This document shows, one piece after another, positions 11,501-26,500 of a stretch of 64,000 nucleotides of DNA (within the stretch, counting starts at the first letter, position 1; each line of letters opens with the position of its first letter). The stretch comes from Scatophagus argus (taxonomy: Eukaryota > Chordata > Actinopteri > Scatophagidae): positions 191,001-255,000 of the forward strand of contig NC_058514.1 in assembly GCF_020382885.2 (NCBI RefSeq), in the 5' to 3' direction. The notes beneath the pieces are model-generated. The model had not been told where the DNA came from. It saw only the letters and a list, made by a program, of their open reading frames with translations, and searched no databases. The translations under genes and the position numbers were made by a program.

Positions 11501-14500
11501 TCAGCTTTTTAATCTATATGACCACACAAATGATCTAAAGCTCTATTTGAGATGTTTCTCATTCAAACAACCAACAAAGTGAGTATTTACTTGAAGGTCA
11601 AAGGTTGTGTGTTGATCACAGCGTCCTCCGAGGCTGGGTGGAGTCAGCAGGCAGTCGATCCCGTAGGCCATCCCACCTTTAAATATGAGGTGTCTCTGAA
11701 CAACCCGACACTTTCCATCATTTACAAAGATTTCTCCCTGTTCAACAAGAAACAGCAGAATTAACAAGTGCCGGCTGTCATCTCTTCGTCTTTAGTTTTT
11801 AATCCGTCTCTGTTGTTCTTACAATGTCATCCATGCCTCCACAGCTGAATGAGAGTGGTGAACCCTGCATGGTCCGAGCAGAGTCCAGATGGATCAAATT
11901 TTCAGCGTAAACCTGAGTGCGAAGAAAGAAAGTTTCCTATCACACCAAGTCAAGTTCACTACATGACTACTGTACTGGTGTCAAAAATTTTTTTTTTTTT
12001 AAATTTCATTCTTTTTATTGAGCATCAGCATTATTATTTGGTGCATAGATATACACACAGATAGCTCAAGTGAAATAAAAACAGACAAAAAAAATAAATA
12101 TATTTATATCTATCTATCCCTCTCTGTAGAAAAAACTTCACGGCCCATTGATTCCATCAAAACATCTGACATGAACTTTAGGGGATCTTTGCCATCTTCA
12201 CTGCCTTCAGGAATATTCAATATACGGAGACTAGATCTCCGTGAGCGGTTCTTGAGGTTGTTACACCGGTCCAGCAGCAACTGGTTCTGGCTCTGGTGCG
12301 ACTTGATGATGGACTCCACTACTGTTAGCCGTTCAAAGTTATCACCTGCTACAGACTTGATAGAGGCAAGACGTTTCTGGAATGAGGTCACTATTGTCTG
12401 AAGTGAGTCCAGCGAATCTTGTATTGGTTTAACGGCGTCTTGAATCAGTGTGGAAACATCCTCCTTGATGTTCGTGAGGTTCTCTGTTTGGCGAATTCAG
12501 CACATGGTTGGTCCATCGCCACCACCACGACTGCAAGTTTTTCAGGAGCACAGGAGCTCCTGCTGTTGTCGGAGGATTGTTAGCTGCAAAGGATGCTAGC
12601 TTAACCACAACACATGTAGCAGGAGTTTGTACATTAACTGATTTCGCATGTTTAGATGTGCTCAGTTCTGAGGAATTGGTTCAACTGACTTTAGCAGATA
12701 AAATTATGTCGAATTTCGTGCAGAAAGTTCATTTAAAAGGGAGGGTAACAAAAATTGAACCTTGAATTGAGCTTTGCGTGTGTGTCCTCTCCCTACATAC
12801 GATGTGATTTTTTTAAACAAACTTTTCATTTTTGGTATAACACTCAACCTAAAACTAATTCTGATCAATTCTGGGCTCATCAGCTGAGTTGTAGTCCTCT
12901 TTTAAATGTTTTTCTGTTATCACTTCAATGGTCCTCACCTTCTGGGCCTGCAGGATGTGGTACTTCAGGTACTCCACCAGCTGTGGTCGGTTGTCTCGGT
13001 GGAACAGGAAGTCCTTCTGCTCCTGCGGCAGAGATGCCATGACATCATCTGAGGGCAAAAAGATGGTCACTGGCTGGTGCAGCCCATCGTTGACCAGGTC
13101 CATCACACCTGTGTGCTGAAACATACATACACACATCGTCACTGTGCCAAAAAAATACATTTTACTGTCAAATTACCAGTAAGCAAGATCAGGTTTATTT
13201 TCCTTGATTCAGTTATTCATACTCAAACATTTGGTTGTTGTGTAAGAGTCATGTTTCACAAATTGCATACTGGGTCTAAAGTCCTGAAGAGCTCACACTG
13301 AAAGCTGCAGCTTTCATGTTGCACTTTGTCATGGAGGAGGGGTGGCCACAAGAGTCGGATGTGTTTAACCACAGGATCTCCTAGGGCAAACTGGTCCTTG
13401 GTGATCAGGCAATCTGAAGTCTGATTCTGAGACTCCCGATGATAAGCATGTGGTAGAGGCACCAGGTCAGGTTATCCAACCTGCTTTAAATCTGGACCTG
13501 TGGACTCCCCATCTCTGACAGTGCATTTTTAATGCCCATCGGGGAACAATCAACAAACCTGGACAAACGTTTTCACAGTTGCGTAATCAGCTGTGTTGCT
13601 GGATCTCTTGGACACTAATGCAAAGAGAGGAGCAGAGCTGTGAGCTGGAGGTGAGATAGGCCAGGTAGCGGGAGGCTGCCGGACACACCAGGTGAACCCT
13701 GGATGCATCGAGGGTTAAGAGAGACGTGGAATCACTCACGAATCTCACCTGGTTTTTTCATGTTTGCCAGGTTTTGTTCTTTCTGTGTTGAACACTTTTA
13801 ATATCTTACCTCAAGCAGTTTGTAGAAGGTTTTATAACCGTGACGTTCAGCCACATCAGTCAGGTTCAGCTGTGTTAAATCAGGCAGAAAAGCATCCACG
13901 TGAAGTGAAATAACTGACATATTAGTGGACTAACTAATGAATCCACTCATTCATCCAATAAAGATCTCAAACATATTCAACTTTTTCAGACTGTTGGTCA
14001 GACTAGAAAGCAACTTGAAGAACTACAGACTTTTTACACTACACAATTAACTGATTAATCAGAAACTGATCAATACATCAGCCCGCAGCTGTGCTGTATA
14101 CCTACAGGAACAACTGGCTCTTTGTTTGAGTCGATGTCACGAGGAAACAGAACCTTGTCAATCTCGTGGAAGATCCCATTGACGCTGATGCCGTCACTGT
14201 ACGTCACGTTAGCCTGATTGATTAAGATGTTGCCCTGAAAGTATCCAACACACAAACAATCAATACCGTGAACAATACAGAGTCCACTGTCGGTCCATTA
14301 TCTGAAATGAAATCATAAAACTACGTCTGATTGATCACCTGGCTGAACCCAGTGGTCAGGACGAGTCCCGATAGAGATGTCAGGTTTCGGGGTCGGCTCA
14401 GGTCAGCTGACAGCAGGGTGTGACACATGACGACGTGGCTACGCATAATCTCAGCAAATAGTTCTTTATGTTTATCTGACATCAATGATTTCATCTAAAA

Positions 14501-17500
14501 TATAAAAAAATATACAAAGAAATACAAGTCAGATATCTGACACAGACAGTCAGGACTGATGACGACAGTTAACTGGTTTTATCAAAATCACACGTCAGTA
14601 ACGAGCCTCAGTGAAGATTCTAAGCAGTTGATGAAATGTGCTTCAGACCTCCACGGACCATCAGTCATGGACACACTCATCATGGAGCCACACTGCTAAC
14701 ATGCCAATAAAACGTAAAGTCTGTTCACCAGAAGACTTTTGGTCAAGATGTTGATTGGTCACCTTTCCGTTTCTTTCTGCTGCAAAGGCGTCAGGAGTGG
14801 GAGCAAAGACAGTGAACGGCCCACGACCCATCAGAGAAATTTCCACCACCTGAAAGCAGAGTTTTTACATCAGTTAATCCGTTTTCACCTGCAGGGGGCA
14901 ACAGAGTGCCAGAGGTCACCACCCACCATCAGACCGAAGTAGAAGTCTCTCAGCTTCCTCTTCAAGAGTTCCTGCAGACAGTCAGCAGTTAGTTTAAAGT
15001 CCTGAGCTCTTTATTTTCACTGTGGGGTTCAGCTGCTCACCTTCCCCACGGTGCCTTTACAGGTGACACCGTCTCCAATGTAGTTACGGTTACACGTGCA
15101 GGTACGAATGCCTGGACCCGTCATGTTACACCTGGCGTAGTCGTGACAACCGCCGTTTTTCTGGGCACATCACAAAGCTTAACGATCAGGGTAAACTTTT
15201 CAAAGGCCTTCTGGGTACTTCTGCAGTACGTATGCAGTATGTGTTGATTCACAATACTTTTGCATTGGGTTCTTTGTATATAATTTCCCAATAATCTACT
15301 ACAGATATTGTTTCCATACTGTTGTGTATTTGTATAATACTTTTACTTTACCTTTAAAGACTTTTGATTACCTTTGCAATACTTTTGTGTTCACTTGTGA
15401 TACTTTCCATAGCCGTTTCCTTGAAGGAAAACTAATACTTGGAACTAATACTTCTTGAATGTAGATTTAAGCCAAATAATTTTCAAATTTTACCGAATCT
15501 TTGTCAGACCAACGATTCACACGCAGTTTAAAGTCACCTTTCTACACAAGTTGATCATCTTGCAGTTCTGTCCATCACCTGAGTAACCTTCACTGCAGAC
15601 ACAGGAAGTCTGCAAAGATAAAGAAAAATCACATCAACAAAAATGAACACAACAGCAGTAAACAGTTTTTAACATCAGAGAAAGTCAGTTTTTACTTCGT
15701 TCGGTCCAACGTGAACACAGTCTGCGTTGGTGTGGCACCCCCCGTTTCCTTCCAGACAGGGATTTATTTCTGTAGGAGAAACACAAAACTCCTGCAGCCC
15801 TTGAATACATCACACAACCTGTTTATTTATCTGACCACACAGATTCATTTAAATTCAGAGCCCAGTTTTTAATTTGACTGGCAGTAATAAATTAATGCTA
15901 TGATTTATTCACAATTTCATTTAATTCTTGATTTTTTAACAGAGATCATTAAACAGTCCTGCAGCAGGGATACCAAACAAGAGAAGATGAAGATTAATTT
16001 CAAAAGTAGAAAGAGTAAACAAGTGAACGTACCAACACACACGAGTCCATCGCCAGCGTAACCGCTGTTACAAACACAGACCCTTCTGCCGGGTCGAGTC
16101 CTCTTACACACTGCATACAGACTGCAGCCTCCATTAGCCTTCACACACGGGTCTACAGCTGCACACGCAAACAGCATCGTTATCATCATCATCAGCAGTA
16201 ACACAGCAGCTTCATCATGAACATCTAAACGGCCAACAGGATGTAAACATATCATTTTGAGGTCTGCTTGCTCGACTGGATGTGAATAACAAAGCTGTCT
16301 GAGCTCAGGTGTTTCACCCGTCATGTTGTTGTTACCTTGACAGAAAGTTCCGTTTCCTTCAAATCCTGCAGCACAGAGACACTGAGGGCCGGACGGTCTG
16401 ATCACACAGCTATCAGCGAGAAGAGACAGAAGAGGAGAGTTTAATAGCCTGAAATGTCCCGCCTGTCAGCATGCAAAGACAATAAGATCCTCCAGGGGGC
16501 GCTGCAGCAACCTGAGCCACGATGACAGTGTGTTAGTGTGTACTTACTTTGCACTGGTGTGACATTTCAATGAGCCACACAGTTCATCAGATTTGGATTC
16601 AATTTCTGCAACACAACAGACACGAACAGTGTCAGCATTGGTGAATGAGTCTCAGAGACCTCTATGAGCATGAAGTCCCAGCACTACAGGAAGTTTCAAT
16701 GTTTTAGACAAATGTCAGAATTTCTTCAATAGGTTGTAAAGCGAGAAGTTGAAAATCTAATTTTAAAAGAAATCAAGATCAAAGTAATAAAATTTCAAGT
16801 TGAGTCAACTATTTCTGAGAAAAACAAAACTTTCTAAGAATGAAGCTATAGTGTCGTAAGTTAACAGAAGAAAGTCATTCATTTCTTAACAGTTAACGGA
16901 CAGAGGGAGAACCTGAACGCATCCTTCCTCAGGCCGCGGCTGTGAGTTTCTCTGAAAACATCACTATGTGGTAAATCACACGAACTACTTGGTCCTCTCG
17001 TGACTTTTATCAAGATACTAGAATTTTTCTTGTAAAGCTTTCTTGCAAGGTCAGATTTTTTTGGACCCTGTTGTAGTCTGCGCGCCTCTCGTGGTTTACT
17101 GTCGTACTTTCGTCACACAGGATTCCTCTCCAGCCGACTTCACACTCACACGTCCCGTCGCCCTTTAACCCCTCACTGCAGCGGCCATTTCTACAGCCAC
17201 ACTCTGCACAGAAAACACAAGAGCGTGAGACAGGAGAAACGCCTTTACTTTTCCTTGCTTCGTGTGAACTGAACGAAGTGGCCCCACCCTGATCACAGTG
17301 GACTCCATATTTGCCGCTCTCGCATGTTTCACAGGCTGTCCCATTGAAGCCTCTGTTACACCGACAGACTCCGGTCCCGTTAGTCCCGTCCAAACAGTTT
17401 CCGTTTCCGAAGCAGGGCTGACCCTTCGGACCAGGACACGGCTCACAGCGCTCCCCGAAAAACCCTCCACAGCACTTCAACACCTGAAAACACACGAGCT

Positions 17501-20500
17501 TTGATTGCATTGGCTGTCTTTATGTCTGTGCTGCCTTTTCTCTGTAGAGATCGAGTGACGTACGATGTCCTCCTGGAGGCAGGTGGCCCTGCAGCCGATG
17601 GTCAGGAGTCGCTCTTCTTCAAACATCCGAGTGAACATGCATTTCCTCCTCTTCGCTGACTTCTGCAGAGATCACAGAGATATCAGACTCAGTGTGTTCT
17701 GACTGGAGGCTCTGACTTTCAGTCAGCACTTTGATTTGTGAAAAGGACACAGCAGTGGTAAGTTTCAGATGCTATCAGGGTGTTAGGACCGAGGTGGAGT
17801 CCTGATCTTGGAGCGAGTCAGCAGTGATATGAATTTACTACAAACTATTTGTATGGCTGACATGATTCCTGTTCATCAGGTGGAACATTACAGATCTTAT
17901 AGAACACATCTCTTCAGTATGTTCATGTTAGTCGAACGGACAATTTGACTGTTAAATTGTGAACGTGGTGAAGGTTCTGTGTGAAATCAGAAATCTTACA
18001 TCTGGGACCGTGTTGTTGGGACAGATTTTACTCTGTGGGAACAAACAGTCCACACAGGTTCCCTGTGGACAAAAAGGACAAAGTTAATCTTGTTCAGGCT
18101 GTATTTCTGTCTCTGTATGCAAGCCTGCTGTCTCAGCATTTCTCTCTGTCTCACTCAGTCTGTCTCTCTCTGTGTCTCTGTAGAGTCTCAGTCTGTGTCT
18201 TTGTTTGTCTCTCTGTGTCTCACTGCCTCAGTCTGTTTCTATAGAGTCTCAGTTTGTCTCAGTCTGTTTCTCTATGTCTCACTGTCTCAGTCTGTGTCCC
18301 TGTAGAGTCTCATTCTGTCTCATTCAGAACTGCACAGCTCGTGTCCTGACTAAAACTAAGAGGCGTGACCACATTTCACCTGTGCTGGCCTCTCTACATT
18401 GGCTTTCAGTAAAATTTAGTAGAATTTAAGATCCTCCTCCTAACCTACAAAGCCGTGTATGACCTGGCACCATCATATATCACTGATCTCACTGAACCAT
18501 ATCAGCCCTCTGAGGTGTTGTGTTCCTTAGATTCAGATTTACTGCTAATACCACAAATCTCCAAATGTAGATATGGAGCCAGGGCCTTCAGGTATCAAGC
18601 TCCTCTTCTGTGGAACCAATTACCAGCCTCAGTTCAGACGGCAGACACCCTCTCTGTGTTTAAGAGTAGACTTAAAACCCTCCTCTTTGACAAAGCCTAT
18701 AGTTAGGACTGTTCAGGCTCTGCCTGGACCAACCCCTGGTGATGCTGCTATAGGTTTGGATAGCTGGGGGAGATCCTTAGACCCCGAGCTTTCAGAGCAG
18801 GAGGACTCACTCATCATGTCCCATCACCGTTACAGCACTAACTCCTCCTCTCCCCCGGAGCTCTTGTGCTCCATCTTTTCTCAGCACTTCAGCTTGTTGC
18901 TGGATCCAGAATCTCCTACCCCGCCCTCCTGAGGCCTGGTACTGCTGCTGGATCCAGAACCCTCTCCATGGCCCTGCCTGGATCCTGCTGCTCCTGCTCT
19001 GCACTGTTCTCTCTATCCTCCCTGTCTCTCATCTCCCCCTCTCCTGTCTCTCTCCATCTCCCTGTCTCTCCTCTCCCCCCCTCTCCTGTCTCTCTCCATC
19101 TCCCTGTCTCTCCTCTCCCCCCCTCTCCTGTCTCTCTCCATCTCCCCGTCTCTCCTCTCCCCCCTCTCCCTCCCAGGCAGTCAGAAGGCGGTCTACACTG
19201 AGTCTGGTTCTGCTGGAGGTTTCTGCCTGTTGAAAGGAAGTTTTTTGTCTCCACTGTGGCCAAATGCTGACTCAGTGTGGGGTTTTGCCCTGGGACCTGT
19301 TTCCCTCTGATTCTCTGCTTTTTGTTGTTGTTTACACACCTGTAAAGTGTCTTGAGATAACTCTGTTATGAATTGGCACTTTAAATAAAACTGAATTGAA
19401 CTGAATTGTGTCTCTGTGTCTCACTGTCTCAGTCCGTCTCTCTGTGTTTCACTGTCTCAGTCCGTCTTAATCTGTACCATGACTTTCTGGTATCGGGCCT
19501 CATCACAGCGGTTCCTGTTGATGTGCAGGACAGCCGACAGTCCGTGAATCACTCCTTTACCGCTCAAGATGTTGGAGGAGTTGATCTGAGCGTCGTTTAC
19601 AAACAGCTGGAAGACAAACAGACGGACACATGGACAGTTTGGACTGTTTATCTGCTCCCGGATGCTGATATTGATCACTGATTATGTTTCTAACTGGGAC
19701 CTTTCCGGCACGGGGGAAGATGCCGAGCTGGAAGGAGAATCCGAGCAGCGTTTGTTTGTATCCTCCGAGCTGGAGGTCGGTCTTCAGCAGACGCTCTGAC
19801 GCCACCACGTGGTATCGAGTTGTATTCACATCCTGATTGTGGTACAAAATAAAAGCACAAAGATGTTTTTCCCTGTCATTGTGAGAAGTTTCAGCAGAAT
19901 GACCAAACAAAAAGGTGAATAAATAGGATAAGGAAGCTGTGGGTACAAAATAACATCTTTTCAGAAAGATGAATGTCTTGGTGTTATGTTAAATCACTAA
20001 CGGAGAAGTCAGATTCTTGGAATTTATCTTACATTCCAATGCTTAATCTGTTATCTTTCTTCTTGATTTTCTCAGACAGCGTGGTGGGACACTCAACAGT
20101 ACAACAAACGTGATGCTAGCCTGTCCTAATTCAAATAAAACTTCATTTAATAGCTGACTGATTTTCTGTATCATAAGTGATTATTTTTTGTTAGTAAGTT
20201 ATTAATTAGTCAAATATTTTTCATGTCTTAAAGAAAAATGCCCCTCCAGCTGAAGTTTTCATCATATCTCACACATGAATGTCAAACATAACAGAGGTGT
20301 CTGTCTCAAACTGTTTGAGACAGCGGAGAACAAAGCTGGACCCTGTGTTTTCTAGCAAGGGTTCTCTTTAGAACCCTTCTCCTGCTGTACCAGGGCAGCT
20401 GCAGCCATTTTCTTGAGGTAATCCGTGATGGCGGCGTCTGTTGGAGCAAAGACGGTGAACCCGTCCATCTGTTCGACCTCGTCCGTCAGGTTATAATCCT

Positions 20501-23500
20501 GAACGGAACAGAGAAAGATGCTGTGAACAAATGTTACGTGTGTTAAAGCCGAGAACGCACTGCGTGGTGTGTTTAGGTGCTCGTACGATGAGATAGGATC
20601 TGAATAGAGAGAAGTCAGGCTGCAGAGCAAGAATTGCCAGCAGACCTTCACTCAGCTTCCTGTCTGGAACCAAAACCTGGAGACAGAGAGACCACATGAG
20701 TCAGTCTGTCCCAAACAGACAGACATACAGGGACTCCCAGCATCATGAGCTTCGTACCGTATCGATGATGTGGATCAGCCCGTTGGTAGCAGCTACATTC
20801 GGTGTGGTGATGGCCGCTCCACCCACAGCTGGGAGCTGACAGAACAAAAAAGAAATAAAATCAGAATAAAACCCGAACATCATCGTCAGAAGGTTCACAG
20901 ACAGGTAGAAAGTTTGTGAACCAAACTTAAACTTCTCCAACTGGTTTCTTTTACAGATGAAAACAGACTTTCACTTTCACGTGAAAGAGCAATAAACTAC
21001 ATGATTATCAATCTTAATAATGAGATTTTCTTTAATGTGCATCATTAAAACAGTCTCAAAACACGAGCCTCGAATCCAGTCAGTTCATGAAGGTAAACAT
21101 CACCTGGGGACTCACTTCATTAGTCACTGAAACAGGAAGTGTTGTCTTGAGAAGGGAAGTCAGAGAAGAAATGTTGCTCAGGCTGGATACTGGATGGTGA
21201 CCAGGGATCATGTGATTTCTGTGGTACAGGACAGTTGGCAGCTGTTACACGTGCTGAAGACAATTTTGTCTCCTTCTGGAGAAAAAAACGTAATTTAGTC
21301 GGTCAACACTAGTAACATTTCAAGGTCATGTTGAGCCATAACCTGATGAGACTTGGCAGGTTTCCCTTCATGGTCCAGAAACTTTTGTCCTCTGAAGACA
21401 TTTTAGAGATGGCAGCTGAAGACGGAACCAGGAGGGTGATGTTTTGATCTGACAGAGACCAGGACAGACCAGACTCCTGGGATGCAAAGAGAGATATGTC
21501 AACCCTGAAACAGGCCAGTCTCCTCTCAAGCTGCTTACATGTGTGTAAAGCAGCATCTCTCAAGCTGTGCTTTGTGATCCATATGTGATACATACAAATG
21601 TAACACACTGATGTATACGCCATGTTAGTACACACAGCCAATCTACAGCAGAGATGGTTGAGTCATAACACACTGCGTACATCTGTGATGTAGGCCCACC
21701 TTACTCGGTGTGTACATGTACAGGTGATACCAGTAAAGTCATGCTGTGTGCCCTTCTGAGGTCGAGACACCTGTGATCGGCTGCAGTCACTAACATACTG
21801 CATGTCAGTTTATCACCAGACGCAAGTCGAGCTCCCTGAGATGAATCATCTGTGCTGCTCAGCGTCTTTCATGTGTGATACTCACGGTCGTCCATGCGGA
21901 GAACTCGGAGGTGTCTGGCAGAACCATCAGCTCCTGAAGGCAGCAGGGAAAGAGAGTCAGACACAGAGACGCTGTTGGATACCTGAACGCAGTCCTCACC
22001 TGAAGGACTCACCTGCTCCACCGTCCCATAACATATTTGTCCGTTTCCCACGTATCCGTCATCACACACACATGTCCACTGAGAGGACAGCAGGCGGCAG
22101 CTGGCCTGGATTCAAAATGATTGATTTTGTCCTTTGGTTCTTTCTCTGATCGTCACATCACTCAGGAGAGTATTAGTGGTACTCACAAAGTAGTGACAGC
22201 CTCCGTTTGCAGTCACACACTGATTAACGGCTTCACAGTCTCGCCCGTTTCCTTTGTAGCCAGCTTTACATGAGCAGTCGCTCTATTGGTTTGTCAGAGA
22301 GCATCATGGGAAACATCACAACACTGACAGTACGTTTGGCACACAGAATCAGAGGACGGACAGAGGACAGGGTCAGTGTTGACACATTCTGAGCAGAACT
22401 GGTGGAACCTCATCTGAAAAAAACATGCAGAGCTACGACAGGAAGCGAGGTCACGACGCAGGCCTCTGAAAGCCAAATGTTACCTGCCCGGGTCCGATGT
22501 AGATGCAGGTGGCGTTGGAGTGGCAGCCTCCTCTGTCAGGACCATTACAGTTGTTGATTGGCTGACACTCGTCTCCGTCCTCCCTCCATCCTGTCAGACA
22601 CTGACAGGAGTGAGACCCTGGTGCTGTCTTTATACATTTGGCCTGCAGGGGGCACACAGCAGTGAGGACTCAGGAAAAAAACCGAACCTTGGGTGGCGTT
22701 TAAGACCTGACTTACGTTTGGGCTGCAGCCCCCTCGGCGAGGTGGAGCACAGGGGTCCGACTCCACACAGGTGATGCCGTCGCCTTGGTAACCAGGTTTA
22801 CACACACACCTGCAAACACACACGGCACAGTCACTGAAGAACGTCTGGTGTAATTAGCTCACCATCAAAAGCTTCTGTCATTAACCTCAGGATCTGGTTC
22901 AGTAACTGGTCCAACTGGGTGTTCTGGAGTTGTTCACAGGTAACAGTTGGGCTGCAACAGCATCACGACCAACAACAAAATGAGCGACTGATGTCCAAGC
23001 AGGTCAGCGTGTTGTTACCTGGTGCGCTTCAATCACACCTCACCAGATAACCAACTCTGATTACAACTCAGATTAAAACAGGCGAGGAGAGACCGAGCAG
23101 CAACCTGATCCTGATCTGCGGACATGAACATCACACAGATTCAATTTTTAAAAGTGTTTTTTCTTGGCACCACACGAGACTGAGGTGCGGTCCCTCCTCA
23201 CCTGTCAGCAGCCTGAAGTCCACAACCTGCAGATCATCAAACTGACTCAACACCACAGCAGTTCAGTTCAAAGTTTCCCTGTGGAGCGAATCCACCGCAG
23301 CTCCAGCTGCAATCACTGAACTGTTCAATCAATTTGGTTTACTTTTTAATTTAGGCCGGACATTTCAGTTACTATCCGTTGACAATATGATTTACAGTAA
23401 AGTGATGTAGTGTATGCATGCTTCTTATCTTATTTTCCATATGGTAGCTTTTATTTTCATTTATTTGTCTTAACTTAATTAACTGTCAACCATTTCCATC

Positions 23501-26500
23501 AGTCAAATATTTCTGATTACGGCTGAGCTCAGTGCAATGACTGTATGGTTAATGTTGACTGGATGTCAGTTCATAAAAAGCTGAACATGAAGCACAAGTC
23601 AGTAACAGGACATGAAGTCACTCAGGACAAACCACTTCCTGTACAGACACTGAACGCTGGTCTGGGATGAACCGTCCAGTCTGGACAGAAGTGGTCCACA
23701 GCTCTGCCATCCAAAGTGAAACCGTGGTGGGACAGGAAGTGTAGTCTCTTTGTTTTGGTTCCTGTATGCTGCTGTTAAATACACTGAAACATCAACAGTC
23801 TTCAAAGGTGTCTTCAGCTGTAGTGGATCAGTTCACACACTCGGTCCAGAGCCTCTCGGCTTGCGGGCTGGTAACCTGACTTTATTGAAGTGATAGATGC
23901 AGGTATACTCACCTGGTGGTTGCCTGGCTGAAGTCGCACTCTGCGTGGGCGTGACAGAACTGAGCCTGAACCCCACAGGCTGCCGTCCTGCGATCGCAGA
24001 ACCGACCAGTGAAACCCGGCAGACAGGAGTCCAGTTTGCACCTTCCGTCCGAGTCTGGACGGTTATCACACTGTCCGTGGATACAGGGACAGGCTGCAGA
24101 CAGACAGGTGAGGTGTGACAGGTGAGCTTTCATCATCCTGACAGCACACCCACCTGTACGATGTCACAGTTCAGACTTACTTCTGTCACAGTTTGGACCG
24201 TATTTTTTGGAGGCAGAGCAGTACTGACAGCGAGAGCCTCTGAAGTTTGAATCACAGACACATGATCCGTTTCCTCCAATCCCGTCCAGACACTACAAGA
24301 TAAAATAAGATAAGGTAATCCTTTGTTAGTCCCACAGTGGAGAAATCGGCAGGAACAGAAAGAGGTCTGGCTGTGGGGGGCCGGCTGATCCTGACCCGCT
24401 GATGGATGGACTCTAACCCTTAAACTGTTCCAGATAACATTAAAGTCATCCTGGAGGGAAGCTGAAGGCTCATTTAGAGCTCGTTGAGACAAAGTGGGGT
24501 TTCAGTCCCGTCCTACGAATTCACACACCTTCACTGTAAAGTGTACATTAAAGGCAGTAATAGATGAAAACTGATGATGTAATCGTATTACAAAATATAA
24601 GTAACCACAACCAGCACAGATTACATCTAAAAACTGTAATCATGTTGACAAAGAGAACTCCATCACTGTTTTGATCACATCCAAATGTGGCAAACAGGAA
24701 ACCTCTTTCCTCAATATCAAACTACGCGACACACTCTGCTCACCTGTAGTTTGTCCTCTGTGTGATCTGACCTTCAAAGGCTAAATTTAAAGTTTGAAGA
24801 ATTTACAGATTTTGAAGAAAATCCCAAAGTATTAAAATTCATATTGTTATTATCATTTTTTTGTAATCCACTTGCTGCTGATTAGACAAACTGAACTTTG
24901 TGTTCAGTAACTGACCGAAAGCAGTCTGAGCTGCTGCTGGTTACAGGACGTCTTTCGTGTTAAAATCCCTCTGACCTCAGCATGAATCCACCCTGACTAT
25001 TCTTCTTTTCACCTTCGTCTTTCAGAAAGTGTGTGCTGGTGCTGGACCTGACCTGACCACGTCCAGAGCACGGCGTCTGGTATCCACCCGGACAGGGTCT
25101 GCAGTCCGGACCGTAGAAACCTTTACAACATGCTGGAGTCTGAGCATACACAGAAACACACACTGAACACTGACGTTTTGGGTCGTACAGCCTCCTGAAT
25201 CTGAGGAATAAATCTGAATGTGTTTGTTTACCACGACAGTCGTGTTGCACAGAGGAAAGCAGCCTGTTGCCGGGATGCGAACAGCTGATCTGCCGATGGA
25301 CAGAGAATAAGCACATCCGAAGGTGGACGAGCCCTGATCAATAAAGACATGGATCATCACATTTCTGATTGTCAGATCAGGATCCGATCACGTCATTCTC
25401 ACAGAGACATCATACAGCAGGTGAGACGTCTTACCGTATAAACTCCAGACGAGCACTGAGTCACTTTGACTTTTGAGCAGCTGACACACTCGCCCTGAAA
25501 CATGAACGAGATGATGAGGGCTCAGACAGACCTGAAACCAGCCTCCCGCTCTGGGCTGTGACAATGAAACAGACGACTCACAGAAGGTTTGACGTCTTCT
25601 GTCTCATTCACAGCACACAAACAAAGAAAAATGGCTCCAGAACAACAAATATCAGATTAGATGGATTCGCTAAGAAATGAGCTCATTCATTCATGACACG
25701 CGCGTGATAGCAGCATTAAAAGCCATGCCCTGTAGCCCCCCCCCCAACACACATGACCCCCCCCCACCCCCATCAACACAGACCTGCACTAAAAACACTT
25801 TACACCCACAAGTGCAATACTACAAGCACAAGTGAAACTACAAGTGCAATTTGGACTACTTTGACTCTAGCCCTGTCCTGTAGACCCCCTCACCCCCGAC
25901 AACACAGACCTGCACTACAAACACTTTATCCTACAAGTGCAATATTACGGACCACTTTCCTGGACTACCTCATACTTGCACACACTTGCACATGCATATT
26001 TATGCTGCTATATGCTAAAACCGGCTTCTTTATTTAAATGTTTGGTTTTATATTCTTTTTATATTGTATTTTTATTTAGCTTATATTTCTATTTTATTCA
26101 ACTTTTCATCTCGTATTTTTATATTCTACTTATTGCTCCCGAGTCCCGAGTCCTAATTCGTACCATAAACATGTCAATGTGAGCTGGTATGACAATAAAG
26201 TTCCTTGAAACCTCGAATCCTTAAAAGCTAAATTCTCTGCAGGAGCCGCGGATGCTGAAACGCCGACGCCGAACTCGTGGCGAGTCCTCACAGTCAGCCG
26301 CGGATCAGCTTCTGAACGCTGAGCTGCTTTGCGCTCAGGATGGTTTGACGTGAGATGAAAACTAAAAGTGACCAGATGAGAATAGAGAGGAACACGGCTG
26401 CTGTCCAAGCTCACCTTGATGATTTTGCTCTCAGTGGTGTCACACCTGTGGGGCAGCACAGGTTCAATGGAGGGTGGAGTCAAAACTCCATCCACGACAT

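Noticed and set aside
12110-12391. 93-codon minus-strand frame inside stab2 as an extra exon
   Set aside because: The sequence is L1 ORF1-like, and exons 51 and 52 already join in phase without it.
13116-13809. Possible gene or repeat in the stab2 intron between exons 50 and 51
   Set aside because: I saw no frame with family likeness and no repeat ends in this 0.7-kb stretch.
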